The notes: generated by a model not told the origin, from the sequence alone. 64,000 bases of DNA from CAIVVT01 sp963823095 (GCA_963823095.1 CAWGKI010000003.1:62001-126000), one strand, 5' to 3'; positions 49,563-59,059 are shown, numbered from the stretch's first letter. Translations and numbers: made by a program.

Positions 49563-50981
49563 ATGAACAGAAGGACGTTCCATCGCATGGCGCTCGGAGC
49601 AGCCGCCGGTTCTCTCGGCGGATCGCTCTTAGCCGGCAACGCCGGAGCCTATGAGCCAACTTGGGAATCGTTGAAAAAGCACCCTCTCCCGGATTGGTTT
49701 CAAGACGCGAAGCTGGGTATTTTCATCCACTGGGGTCTGTACTCCGTGCCGGCCTGGGCGCCGCCATCAGGCGAATTGGGCAAGGTGGATCCGGCGAAGT
49801 GGTTCACGGCCAATCCCTACGCAGAGTGGTATCTGAACACGCTGCGCATCACCGATTCGCCAACATATCGGCATCATTTGCAGACGTACGGGAAGGATTT
49901 CGACTACTACGATTTCATCCCGACCTTCAATCGGGAAGTCGTGAAATGGAACCCTGACTCGTGGGCAAAGCTGTTCCGCAAGGTCGGCGCGCGATATGCC
50001 GTTCTGACCTCAAAACATCACGACGGCTTTACGTTGTGGCCCAGCCGCGTAAAGAATCCGAAGCGTGCGGGAACTACCTCGGCCTCCCGCGATCTCGTCG
50101 GCGAACTCAGCGCCGCAGTCCGCGCACAGGGTCTGAAAGTGGGCCTCTACTATTCCGGCGGCCTGGACTGGACGTTCACCAGCGAACCCATCAAGACCAT
50201 GGCCGACCTGATGCTCCGGGTTCCGCAGTCGCAGGAATACGCTCACTACGCGGATGCGCACTGGCGCGAGTTGATGGAGCGCTACCAGCCAGCCGTGCTG
50301 TGGAACGACATCAGCTATCCCAAGGTGGGCGAGATCCCGCAACTGTTCGCGGAGTTCTACAACGCCAACCCGGAGGGCGTCATCAACAATCGCTTCAGCG
50401 CTCCGTTCGCCGACTTCACCACGCCCGAATACGCGAAGTACGACAAGATCACGGAGAAGAAGTGGGAGTCCTGCCGCGGTCTGGGGTACAGCTTTGGATA
50501 CAACCAGGTGGAGGGTCCGGAGCAGGTGATTGCGTCCGATAAGCTGATTGCATTGTTGATTGACATCGTCAGCAAGAACGGGAATCTGCTGCTCAACATC
50601 GGTCCGAAGCCGGATGGATCGATCTCTGCGATTCAACTCGACAGGCTGGAAAAGCTGGGCGACTGGCTGGCAGTAAACGGAGAAGGAATCTTCGACACCC
50701 GGCCGTGGGTGCGCGCCTCCCCTCCCAAAGGAAGCGCGCCGGAAGTGCGATTCACGCGCAAGGGCAACTCGCTCTACGCGTACTTCCTCGATCGTCCACA
50801 GGAGTCGAGCGTAACGATCCCCGGCGTTCATACCGCGGAAAACACCAAAGTCCAGGTGCTGGGGGCCTCGGCGCCAAGCGCATGGAAGCAAAACGGCCCG
50901 GACCTGACGGTAGATATCGCGCAAGTCAAGCCCGGTCCGTATGCCCTTGGTCTGAAGCTCACTCCTGCGCCGGCCGAGTGA
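49563..50981 (+). CDS. Alpha-L-fucosidase (GH29), TAT-exported
   Basis: A 472-residue enzyme with a twin-arginine-like leader (MNRRTFHRMALGAAAGSLG). The start is ATG 49563, with GGGAG six bases away; the GTG at 49557 is in frame but less likely. GH29 motifs: WFQDAKLGIFIHWGLYSVPAW, LTSKHHDGFTLWPS, nucleophile Asp in AVLWNDISYPK, LLLNIGPKPDGSIS, WLAVNGEGIFDTRPW. It shares only moderate identity with the left copy, so it is a different subfamily and probably has a different linkage preference. Confidence 0.94.
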   Translation: MNRRTFHRMALGAAAGSLGGSLLAGNAGAYEPTWESLKKHPLPDWFQDAKLGIFIHWGLYSVPAWAPPSGELGKVDPAKWFTANPYAEWYLNTLRITDSPTYRHHLQTYGKDFDYYDFIPTFNREVVKWNPDSWAKLFRKVGARYAVLTSKHHDGFTLWPSRVKNPKRAGTTSASRDLVGELSAAVRAQGLKVGLYYSGGLDWTFTSEPIKTMADLMLRVPQSQEYAHYADAHWRELMERYQPAVLWNDISYPKVGEIPQLFAEFYNANPEGVINNRFSAPFADFTTPEYAKYDKITEKKWESCRGLGYSFGYNQVEGPEQVIASDKLIALLIDIVSKNGNLLLNIGPKPDGSISAIQLDRLEKLGDWLAVNGEGIFDTRPWVRASPPKGSAPEVRFTRKGNSLYAYFLDRPQESSVTIPGVHTAENTKVQVLGASAPSAWKQNGPDLTVDIAQVKPGPYALGLKLTPAPAE

Positions 50982-51013
50982 GCCGCGCACACAATGGAAG
51001 CGGATCGGCAATC

Positions 51014-52358
51014 CTAAGCAGTTGCCGCCCGCAGGATGGCCTGCACACTACGCTCTACGTCCTCATCTTGCGTCGCCCACGACGACACACTGATACGCAT
51101 CGCCGTGCGGCCTTGCCAGACTGTCGGACCGCACCAGCACGTGCCGTCGCGCTGTACTCGCTCGATCACCTCATCAGTGCGGGCGGCGTCGCCGAAGGAG
51201 ACCAATACCTGGTTGAGAACCACTTCGTTCAGAATCTCGCAGCCGCCCGCTCGCAGCGCCTCGGCGAAGCGGCGGGCAAAGCGGCAATTCCGCTCGACCA
51301 GATCGGCCAGGCCCGTTCGCCCCAGCGACTTCAGAGCCGCCCAGATGTCTACGCCGCGCGCCCGGCGGGAAAGCTCCGGAGTGTATTGCGATGGCTCGCG
51401 ATGCGCACCCTGCGGCAGATACGCCGCGGTTATCGACATTGTGCTCTTCAGCGCCGCCTCATCCCTTACGAAGGCCAGGCCGCTGTCATAAGGCACGTTC
51501 AGCCACTTGTGCGCGTCGGTGGCCCATGAATCGGCATCGGCTACACCATCCACCAGGTGCGCAAGCTTCGGACTCGCCGCCGCCCATAGCCCGAAGGCGC
51601 CGTCCACATGGACCCATGCACCCGCCAAGTGCGCCCGCCGGCAGATCTCCACCGCCGGATCGAATGCGCCCGTGTTTACGTTGCCGGCCTGCATGCAGAC
51701 GATCGCGGGCCCACTCAAATCCGGCAAATTCGGCGGCTCGCATGCGCCCCTGGCCATCCACCGGAACCCGCACCACGCGCGAACGTCCCAGGCCGAGCAT
51801 CCCTAACGACTTGATCACTGACGGATGCGCCTCTTCTCCGACCACGACCGTGATCGGCGGCGCGCCGAACAGACCGTCGGCCTCTACGTCCCACCCAGCG
51901 CCCGCGAGCACCGCATGACGCGCCGCTGCCAGCGCCGTGAAGTTCGCCACCGTCGCGCCGGTCACGAAGGCTCCGCCGGAACCGGCCGGAAGCTTCAGCG
52001 CATCCAGCAGCCAGCCCAGCGAGACCTCTTCCAGCACCGTCCCGATCGGCGAAGCCACGAACAAACCTGGGTTCTGATCCCAGGCGCTGGCCAGCCAGTT
52101 CGCCGCCAGCGCCGCGGGCAGCGAGCCGCCAATCACAAACCCAAAAAACCTCGGGCCGGCCATGCCCATCGTCGCCGGCGAACCGATGCGATCCAGCATC
52201 CCCAGCACGGCTGCGGGGTCCATCGGTAATTCGGGCAGCGGCTCATCCAACTCCGCGAGTCCGGCGACTGCCTCGGGCGAGGGCGCCACGCCGCGCTGCG
52301 GCAGGCTCTCCAGGTAACGCGCGGAGATGCCGGCTGTCAGGTTCAAGAGATCTCTCAT
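51014..52358 (-). CDS. PLP-dependent group II decarboxylase-like protein (one frameshift)
   Basis: About 447 residues when repaired. The N-terminal part has the aromatic-amino-acid/glutamate decarboxylase pattern (GFVIGGSLPAALAANWLASAWDQN, GGAFVTGATVANFTALAAAR), and the C-terminal part has the PLP lysine in ATDAHKWLNVPYDSGLAF. An extra A at 51726-51728 (+ strand; coding TT read as TTT) separates the two. With it removed, RMRAAE joins LPDLSGPAIVCMQAGNVNTG. The amine product is not known. Ends 32 bases from the convergent fucosidase stop. Confidence 0.85.
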
Positions 52359-52689
52359 TCTCTCGATGCTAACGCGTCCTCAAGAGCGAACCGTCCGAGA
52401 AGAAACCAAAACTCTTTCGGTCTTGGGGCTTCTAGGGTGGCCCATCACAGCGAGTGATTATCGTGGACCGATCGACGTCCCAGCCGCGCCGCGGTTCGCC
52501 TCAACTCAATCTGGGGACATCCATTTCTCCCCGATTCACCCCGATTCAAGAAGCAATCGCGCTGGGACTCGACAGCAGATTCCCGTCGATTTGCTCACAG
52601 AATTCGGCGAAACTGGAAGCCCGAGAGACAATACGAGACAGGCAATGGAGGACAGGCTCGTGCAGAAAGTCGCAAGGGGATTAAATCCG
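52359..52689. other. Intergenic region upstream of the GH1 gene
   Basis: The frame of the GH1 gene is open through most of this stretch, but the composition is not that of its protein, so I read it as non-coding. It contains the second copy of the 17-base REP-like sequence and a 10-base direct repeat (CCCCGATTCA twice). Confidence 0.45.
52502..52518. repeat. Short REP-like sequence, copy 2
   Basis: CAACTCAATCTGGGGAC, 16 of 17 bases identical to 41076-41092. The bases after it (ATCCATTTCTCCCCGATTC) differ from copy 1. Confidence 0.45.
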
Positions 52690-54036
52690 ATGTCGCGACG
52701 CCAGTTGATCCAGCAGGCTGCCGCAGCCGCCGCTCTTGGCGGGCTGACGAAGACGTCGCCTGGACAAACGGGCAAGCCGGCCCCCACCGGGACGGAGAAG
52801 AAGAGTTCAGCCTTCCCCAACGGGTTCCTATGGGGATGCGCGACCGCCGCGTATCAGGTGGAAGGGAACAATACGAACAGCGATCTGTGGACGCTGGAGC
52901 ACCTTCCGCAGAGCATGTTCAAGGAGCCCTCAGGCGACGCCTGCGATCACTACCATTTGTATCCACAGGACATCGGCATGTTGGCCGATCTGGGATTCAA
53001 CACCTACCGCTTCTCGCTGGAGTGGGCCAGGATTGAACCCGAGGAAGGGTTCTTTTCCAACGCGGAAATGGAGCATTACCGGCGTATGCTCGCTACCTGT
53101 CATGAGCACAGGCTCACGCCGATGCTCACCTATTCCCACTTCTCTTTGCCTCGCTGGTTCGCCATGAAGGGTGGCTGGGAGAACGACAAGGCAGCCGATT
53201 TGTTTGGACGCTTCTGCGAAAGGGCGACCAGACACTTAGGCGACCTTGTGGGCTACGCTTCGACTTTGAATGAGCCCAATGTTCCGCAACTCCTGAATTG
53301 GTTCAACCTGCCAGGAGCGCCGGCGGGGATGAGCATAGCCGAGATGATGCGGGCGGGGCTGGCGAACGTGCGCAAGCAGCTAAACGCGCCCCAGTTCGCC
53401 AGTCTGTTCTTGAGCGATGGGAAGAAGACTCGAAACGGATTGCTGGCCGCACACGCCAAGGGGATGGATGCGATAAAAGCAGTGCGGCCTGCCATGCCGG
53501 TAGGGTTCAACCTCGCTATGACGGATGACCAGCCGGCGCCTGAGGATAGCCACATCGAAGAGAAGCGAGCCGACGTATATGCGCCTTGGCTGGAAGCTGC
53601 CCGCCATTGCGACTATTTGGGTGTGCAGACTTACTCGCGTTCGATCGTTGGGAAGAAGGACCTGCCGGTGGAAAATGGCGCGGAAGTGACCCAGGTGGGA
53701 TGGGAGTTCTATCCCGAATGTGTTGAGCACGTAGTCCGTTACGCGAGCAAAGAAACCGGGGTGCCCATCATTGTGACGGAAAACGGCATAGCGACCGAGG
53801 ATGATACGCGGCGGGTCGAGTATGTGCGACTGGCGTTGGCCGGGTTAAAGCGAGCGGTTGACGATGGCGTAGACGTTCGCGGCTACATTGCCTGGTCGCT
53901 GATCGACAACTTCGAATGGATGTCCGGCTACACCCCCAAGTTCGGGATCGTGGCGGTGGACCTCAAGACGCAGCAACGAACCATCAAACCGAGCGCGGCA
54001 GTGTTAGGAAATATTGCGAGGAGGAACGCGCTGTAG
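52690..54036 (+). CDS. GH1 beta-glucosidase, TAT-exported
   Basis: From ATG 52690 the protein has 448 residues, the normal GH1 length plus a twin-arginine leader (MSRRQLIQQAAAAAALGG). An ATG at 52645 is an alternative. The acid/base Glu is in STLNEPNVP and the nucleophile Glu in IVTENGIATEDD; FPNGFLWGCATAAYQVEG is the standard GH1 N-terminal block. YIAWSLIDNFEWMSGYTPKFGIVAVD closes the barrel. It probably acts in the periplasm on beta-linked glucosides or galactosides released by other enzymes of this cluster. Confidence 0.94.
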   Translation: MSRRQLIQQAAAAAALGGLTKTSPGQTGKPAPTGTEKKSSAFPNGFLWGCATAAYQVEGNNTNSDLWTLEHLPQSMFKEPSGDACDHYHLYPQDIGMLADLGFNTYRFSLEWARIEPEEGFFSNAEMEHYRRMLATCHEHRLTPMLTYSHFSLPRWFAMKGGWENDKAADLFGRFCERATRHLGDLVGYASTLNEPNVPQLLNWFNLPGAPAGMSIAEMMRAGLANVRKQLNAPQFASLFLSDGKKTRNGLLAAHAKGMDAIKAVRPAMPVGFNLAMTDDQPAPEDSHIEEKRADVYAPWLEAARHCDYLGVQTYSRSIVGKKDLPVENGAEVTQVGWEFYPECVEHVVRYASKETGVPIIVTENGIATEDDTRRVEYVRLALAGLKRAVDDGVDVRGYIAWSLIDNFEWMSGYTPKFGIVAVDLKTQQRTIKPSAAVLGNIARRNAL

Positions 54037-54143
54037 CTGCGCCGTACGAATACCACACCCGTACCTAGAATCTCCGTAGGAAGATGGCCTCCGTTGCACG
54101 CGAGCAACATCGCTTCGCGTTCAGAGTGGCCAGCGGGGCAGGC

Positions 54144-55910
54144 TTACCGTTCGAATCCGTCTGTTCCCGCAGCGTCTTCAGCCGTCGTGAAGCCTGCTCG
54201 CTTCCCGCGGACGGCAGCAGAGTTCCAGCCAGTGTCGAGCCAGTTTGGAGTTGTGCTCAACGCCGGGTCGAGCCGCGCGGCAGACGAGTGGATCGCGGGC
54301 TTGCCGGAGCGCTTCGAAATCTCGGAGATCAGGAAGATCAGGCAGATGAAGAAGAGAGCGCTCAGCACCACCGCCCAGAAAAACGGCGATGGACGAGGAA
54401 TGCGGCTTCGACGCGCTTCCGGCTGCAATTGCTGAGACGAACCTTGGCTGGACTGGGCCATCAGAAGATCGCTGGGCGCCTTTGCTTCCGGTTGCGCGGC
54501 GGGGCGATCCAAGGGTGAATTCCCCGCTGAACGGCCTGCTGGACGGCCTGCTCCCACTTTGGGCTCCGCTCCGGTCCCGGGCCACTGCGCGGCTTTGGCG
54601 ATCCTCAACCTTTCCGCCTCGCGCGCCTCGTCCTCCCGGTGCTTCGCTTCCGCCTTTCGGGCGGCCTCAGCTAAGTGGAGCCCCTCCGCTTTCCGCTCCT
54701 CCCGCGCTTTGCGCAATCGCTCCGTTTCGCCGTCCTCTTCTTTCTCGCGCCCCGCTTCTTCCCGGGGGACTTCGCGGGCTTCGCTGGCGCCGCCGGATGT
54801 GCGCAGTTTCTCGACTCCGCGTTGTGCTGGCGGTTCACCGGCCCTCGCCGGCTGGGCGTTATCCGCTCCGGCCGCGGCCGCGCGTGCACTTTCCGGCGTT
54901 GCGTGGTCCCGCAAGGGGGCTTCGGTTTGCGCCTGGTATCCAAGCTCGTACATTTCCGCCAGAAACCCTTCCTCGTCGCCGCGCATTCGGTAGAGACGCT
55001 CGACGTGCTCGTCGCGGGCACTCCGTGCTTCGGGAGCCAGGGCTTCATCCGGCTCCACGACGGCGAGGACCGCGCGCACGACTCGCGGTGGGACTTTGTG
55101 AGCCGCGGCCACGGCGTAGACTTCCTCCAGCACCTGCCTCAGGCGTTTGGATTTGGCTGCCTTGCCGGTCCTGGCGATCGGCAGATCGCCGCCCTCAATC
55201 TGCAGGGCGTAGCCTTGCGGACTCTGCGAGCCCTCGGCCGCGACCTTGTCCTGCACGTACGCGAGCAGCTCGTTCATCGAGACCACGCCGTCGTCGTCGC
55301 GGTCCGCTCCCCCATCCTTGATTCCGCCGATGATGTGTTTCGTCAGCAGACCGTATTGGTCTCCCTCTTTCTCCTCGGCCAGTTGCACATCGGTAGACGC
55401 GGTCAGGACGTATGTGCCTCGTCCAGCCAGTTGTTTTGGCAACGCCATGGAAATCTGATCGGCGACCTCACCGCGAGTAAACAGCCGCTCCACGGCGCCG
55501 CTGTAACAGCAATCCAGAACCAGCAGGATCTTGCGCGACTTCGATTGTTTCATCCATTGGCCGATTGTATTCAGAGGTACCGAGCTGATCGGCAGGTACT
55601 TCAGCCGGGTGTCCGCGCTGGCCAGATACAGGTCGCCGTTCGGATCGGGCTTGCCGTGGCCCGAGTAGTAGATCAGCACCTGGTCCTCTTTGCCAGCCTG
55701 GTTCATCAGCGCGTCGTACACGGCTTCGAGAACCTGGGAATGCGTGGCGTCTACGAGTGAGGTGACCTGGTAGGGACCGTGCGTCTCCGACGCGAGCACT
55801 TCCGCCAGGCCCGCTACATCCTGCGCTGGACAACGAAGCGGCATGAGCCTTGGCTCATTGGGGTCGTAAGTGCCGTTCCCGATCAGGACCGCGAAGCGCT
55901 GCTCCGGCAT
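54144..55910 (-). CDS. Caspase-like (peptidase C14) membrane protein
   Basis: A 588-residue protein. The caspase-like domain (1-240) has the catalytic His85 in YYSGHGKPD and Cys135 in VLDCCYSG, and an EF-hand-like loop (DRDDDGVVSMNEL) near 205. A region of about 250 residues rich in Glu, Arg and Ala (coiled coil/low complexity) follows, then one transmembrane helix (about 513-533), leaving a short tail. The start overlaps the end of the EACC1-like gene by 28 bases, so the two are translationally coupled. It is probably the effector of the kinase/adaptor module upstream. Confidence 0.88.
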   Translation of the reverse strand: MPEQRFAVLIGNGTYDPNEPRLMPLRCPAQDVAGLAEVLASETHGPYQVTSLVDATHSQVLEAVYDALMNQAGKEDQVLIYYSGHGKPDPNGDLYLASADTRLKYLPISSVPLNTIGQWMKQSKSRKILLVLDCCYSGAVERLFTRGEVADQISMALPKQLAGRGTYVLTASTDVQLAEEKEGDQYGLLTKHIIGGIKDGGADRDDDGVVSMNELLAYVQDKVAAEGSQSPQGYALQIEGGDLPIARTGKAAKSKRLRQVLEEVYAVAAAHKVPPRVVRAVLAVVEPDEALAPEARSARDEHVERLYRMRGDEEGFLAEMYELGYQAQTEAPLRDHATPESARAAAAGADNAQPARAGEPPAQRGVEKLRTSGGASEAREVPREEAGREKEEDGETERLRKAREERKAEGLHLAEAARKAEAKHREDEAREAERLRIAKAAQWPGTGAEPKVGAGRPAGRSAGNSPLDRPAAQPEAKAPSDLLMAQSSQGSSQQLQPEARRSRIPRPSPFFWAVVLSALFFICLIFLISEISKRSGKPAIHSSAARLDPALSTTPNWLDTGWNSAAVRGKRAGFTTAEDAAGTDGFER

Positions 55911-56296
55911 GGCTCACCGCCGAGGAAGTCACTTATCTGTTTGCGTAACTCGTCGAACTCGCCGTGCCGCAAGCTCTCCGCTCGCACCTTGAATTTCGCG
56001 CCGTCCGCTCGTTGCAGCTCGACCTCCAGCGTCGGCTTGCGCTCAAACCAGGTCTTCAAGATACCCAGCAGCGAGAAGATGACGCCGCCACTCCCGGCGA
56101 GTTGGAGCAAAATTGCCCCGATCGCTTGCGGGTCTCCCTTCTTCCCTGGCTGCGAATCTCCTTCGGGCAAACTCGCGGTGATTTCAAGCTGGCGGTCCAG
56201 CGACTGCGCCAAATCGCGGGTAACCGCCTGCAATTGCCCCGGCTCTGCTCCGGAATCCTGCAGTTGCAGACGCAGGAATGCTCCGTTCTGCTGCAT
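55883..56296 (-). CDS. EACC1-like effector-associated adaptor
   Basis: A 137-residue protein from ATG 56296, preceded by GAGGAGAG; the GTG at 56311 is an alternative. The layout is a beta strand (AFLRLQLQD), a helix, a GKKG turn, a hydrophobic helix (AIGAILLQLAGSGGVIFSLLGILKTWFERK), then strands TLEVELQRADGAKFKVRA and a final helix. This pattern (G-rich helix ending in W-x-x-R, then paired strands with a DG turn) is that of the effector-associated constant component 1 (EACC1) family. I assign it from memory of the pattern. It links STK-type or NTPase signalling to effectors such as caspases in predicted conflict systems. Confidence 0.6.
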   Translation of the reverse strand: MQQNGAFLRLQLQDSGAEPGQLQAVTRDLAQSLDRQLEITASLPEGDSQPGKKGDPQAIGAILLQLAGSGGVIFSLLGILKTWFERKPTLEVELQRADGAKFKVRAESLRHGEFDELRKQISDFLGGEPCRSSASRS

Positions 56297-56479
56297 CTCT
56301 CCTCGAAACACGGACTATCGTGGAATTGTACCCCGGATTATCTTCGAATTCCAGGCTGAATTGCGTATACTTGACCATCAATATCGGATTGGGTCGATAG
56401 GAAGTCCGGACCACGGAAGTCTGTCCCGCACCGGACGCTGTAGTGGGACACGCGGCTGCTTCGCAGAGTTTTCGAAGTG

Positions 56480-58078
56480 TCAAGGTTGGGTAGCGGTCCA
56501 CTCCACGACGAAGGCGGCGAGCTTGGAATTATTGACAGCTACCACCAAACGCTCCCAGTTATTGCGGGCGTCGGGGGCCTCGAAGACCACCAAATCGGTC
56601 GCGTGCCGGGGGTCGAAGGTGAACATTGCGAGCCCGCGGCTGGTTGGCGTGCTAACGGGACTGGCGTAGCGTGAATCCGAGGTGAACACAGTCATTCCCG
56701 ACGGGGTGGACTCCGCCGGGTAGACCTGAAGACGGATGGGACGGCTTGGAAGCGGTCCCTCGAACGAGCCGACAGAGGCGTGGTTGCCGGTTATCGTTAC
56801 AAGCATCCTCTGCGACAGGTGTCCTGTCCAGACAGAGATCCCTTTCGGCGAGCGGGCCTGCGGAGTCCACTCGGAAGACTTCACTGGCGCTACGGTCGAG
56901 CCGAACGATTCGCCGCCCGGCTTTGCCCCGGCCGGAGGAGTGTGCATGGGCCGTAGAGCGTGGTCCTCCCGGGCGGGAAGCGATTTGGGAGCCTCGCGAC
57001 GCACCACTTCCATCGGCTGCTCGGGAGGCGCCGGCGGCGGAGCTTCCGAGGAGGTGGCAACGACCGGAGGCTCGCCTCCAGTCCGTCCCGCAATCCATAT
57101 TCCTCCGAGCACTGCCAACACAGCGGCGGCGGCCCAGGTCAGGATCGCCGGACTCGACAAGCTTCGTCGCGGGCCAGGCGGAGGCGCCACGGCTACGGCC
57201 ACAGTGGCGGCAACGGGTTTGGAGTCCGGCGATGCCGGAGCGGCATTCAACCGGGGCGCGGTGACAGCTTTGGCGAACGCAGCGGCGAACTCATGGCAAG
57301 TGGCGTACCGGTTTTCGCGGTTCTTCGAAAGACCCTTCTTGACGACAGCGGCCGCCTCCGCGCCTACGCTCGGACTGATCTCCTCGGGGGAACGAGGCTC
57401 CTCGTAGATGATCTGGTAGCACACACTGGTGATCTGTTCGGCCTGAAACGGCTTGCGTCCGGTGACGATCTCGTACGCGATGACGGCGAGGGCGAACTGG
57501 TCGCTGCGGCCATCGAGCTCCTCACCCCGGATTTGCTCCGGCGACATATAGCACGGTGTTCCGAGTACGAAGCCGGTCTTGCTCGACGTGGTGCCGAGCA
57601 TCGTCTTCGCGATGCCGAAATCGGTGACCTTCGTGAGTCCGGCGGACGTCAGCATGATGTTGGCGGGCTTGACATCGCGGTGGACGAGCCCGCGCTCGTG
57701 GGCGTAGTCCAGCGCGTCCGCCGTTTGCTGTATCACCCGGAGGAGCGTGTCCATGTCCTTAAGACCCTCGCGATCGAGGACCTCCTGGAGCGTGGGCCCA
57801 TCGACCAGCTCCATGGCAATGAAGGCAACATCCTGCTCCTCACCCACCTGGTAAATGGTCACGATGCCGGGATGGGACAGGCAACCGGCAGCGCGGGCTT
57901 CCTTGAACAGGCGTTCCTTGAGCCAGGTCTGCTCATCGCCATCGTTGTAACCGACCAGGCGAATCACCTTCACGGCAACTGCCCGTCCGATGATGGGGTC
58001 AATCCCGCGGTACACGGTCCCCATGCCTCCGCGGCCGATGACCTCGAGGATCTGAAACTGGCCCAGCTTGGTTTGCAC
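56480..58078 (-). CDS. Membrane-anchored Ser/Thr protein kinase (PknB-like)
   Basis: A 532-residue protein. The kinase domain (about 8-280) has GRGGMG (15-20), Lys37, HRDVKPAN (catalytic loop, 133-140), DFG at 153-155 and GTPCYMSPEQ in the activation segment. A Pro/Ala linker, one transmembrane helix (about 313-333) and a roughly 190-residue extracytoplasmic region with beta-rich C-terminus follow. No PASTA or PEGA repeat is visible in that region. The gene starts 18 bases after the PEGA protein stop. Confidence 0.93.
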   Translation of the reverse strand: MQTKLGQFQILEVIGRGGMGTVYRGIDPIIGRAVAVKVIRLVGYNDGDEQTWLKERLFKEARAAGCLSHPGIVTIYQVGEEQDVAFIAMELVDGPTLQEVLDREGLKDMDTLLRVIQQTADALDYAHERGLVHRDVKPANIMLTSAGLTKVTDFGIAKTMLGTTSSKTGFVLGTPCYMSPEQIRGEELDGRSDQFALAVIAYEIVTGRKPFQAEQITSVCYQIIYEEPRSPEEISPSVGAEAAAVVKKGLSKNRENRYATCHEFAAAFAKAVTAPRLNAAPASPDSKPVAATVAVAVAPPPGPRRSLSSPAILTWAAAAVLAVLGGIWIAGRTGGEPPVVATSSEAPPPAPPEQPMEVVRREAPKSLPAREDHALRPMHTPPAGAKPGGESFGSTVAPVKSSEWTPQARSPKGISVWTGHLSQRMLVTITGNHASVGSFEGPLPSRPIRLQVYPAESTPSGMTVFTSDSRYASPVSTPTSRGLAMFTFDPRHATDLVVFEAPDARNNWERLVVAVNNSKLAAFVVEWTATQP

Positions 58079-58096
58079 GGCAATCCCGAATGCGGA

Positions 58097-58891
58097 CTAC
58101 CTCGGGGTGGCGTTGAGAGAAACCGCGCTGCCGGCGGTCACTTGCAGAGTTCGGTCCCAAGTCTTATCGCCAGACTTGACGACGATCCTGTGAGGTCCGG
58201 CAGTGAGTTGGAGAGTGGTGGGGGTGCTACCTACGAAAGAGCCATCGACCTCGATGTCGGCGCCGGCTACCGACGAAGTGACGGTGACGGTGGCAGTCCC
58301 GGAAGGCGCCGCAGTGCCGCCGACTGGTGGAGGCGCGAATTGGGCAGGAAGGGCGCCCTGCACGGAGGCGCTCGCGGCCTGGGAGACGGCCGCGCCGGCG
58401 CCCATAAGATGGTTGCTGTCCGTAAAGACGTCGAACGCGACGCCTTTGTTGATGACGATGTCCTTGCCTTTCATCAGCAGCATCACGGGGGCCGCCGGCC
58501 AGAAGACCACTGCTACGCCCGCTGTGATGACGCCGGTACGGACCGCGTGGCTCTCCCCCGATTTCTTGGTCACGGTGTAGCGTAAAGGCACCCATTGGTT
58601 GTCCGTCCCCTTCACGCGGTCGATGGAGAAGTCCAGCTTGCCGGCGCGACCCATGCGCCTTTTCTCGTGCGCCTCCGTGACGGTTCCGGTGACGCGGGCG
58701 CCCTCCGCGAAGATCATCACGTCGCCGAGTTTGACGGAGTCGATAACGCTCAGCTCGACGACCTGCCCCTCCTCCGCGGTGGCCGACGAAATGGTGTTAT
58801 CCAAACGCACCCTCAGTTTGGTCCCCTCGGGGATCGTGACCTGCGCCTCGCACAAGGCTCCGGCGAGCGCCAACAAGAGTGCAGTCCTCAT
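58097..58891 (-). CDS. Secreted PEGA-domain protein
   Basis: A 264-residue protein from ATG 58891, with AAGGAGGGG upstream; a signal peptide (MRTALLLALAGALCEAQ) follows. The first half (VTIPEGTKLRVRLDNTISS, ... EGARVTGTVTEAHEKRR) is beta-rich and could be a TrbI/OB-like surface domain. The C-terminal about 75 residues form a PEGA domain (ADIEVDGSFVGSTPTTLQLTAGPHRIVVKSG). It is the first gene of the module with the kinase, EACC1 and caspase genes and could be a ligand or sensor on the cell surface. Confidence 0.87.
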   Translation of the reverse strand: MRTALLLALAGALCEAQVTIPEGTKLRVRLDNTISSATAEEGQVVELSVIDSVKLGDVMIFAEGARVTGTVTEAHEKRRMGRAGKLDFSIDRVKGTDNQWVPLRYTVTKKSGESHAVRTGVITAGVAVVFWPAAPVMLLMKGKDIVINKGVAFDVFTDSNHLMGAGAAVSQAASASVQGALPAQFAPPPVGGTAAPSGTATVTVTSSVAGADIEVDGSFVGSTPTTLQLTAGPHRIVVKSGDKTWDRTLQVTAGSAVSLNATPR

Positions 58892-59059
58892 TTTGCCCCT
58901 CCTTACCGGCCGAACCCGAGGAAGCGGCAAGCGTGCCGGATGTTCCGAAATCCCAGAGGAACAAGCTTGCACGCGGATGGACCGCGCACCGCTCCCGAGC
59001 GCCTATAGCCACCATATTTTTCAGCAAATTGCGGCAGGTGTCAACGTAAATCTTCCACT

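Noticed and set aside
52359..52689. GH1 gene extended to 52327
   Set aside because: The added residues contain the REP-like repeat and no signal peptide; the TAT leader starts at 52690.
54675..55760. A 361-codon open frame on the plus strand opposite the caspase gene
   Set aside because: It mirrors the caspase gene on the other strand, has no ribosome binding site or domain, and arises from high GC in the third codon position.
56960..58585. A 541-codon open frame on the plus strand opposite the kinase and PEGA genes
   Set aside because: The same mirror effect; the kinase motifs on the minus strand are unambiguous.
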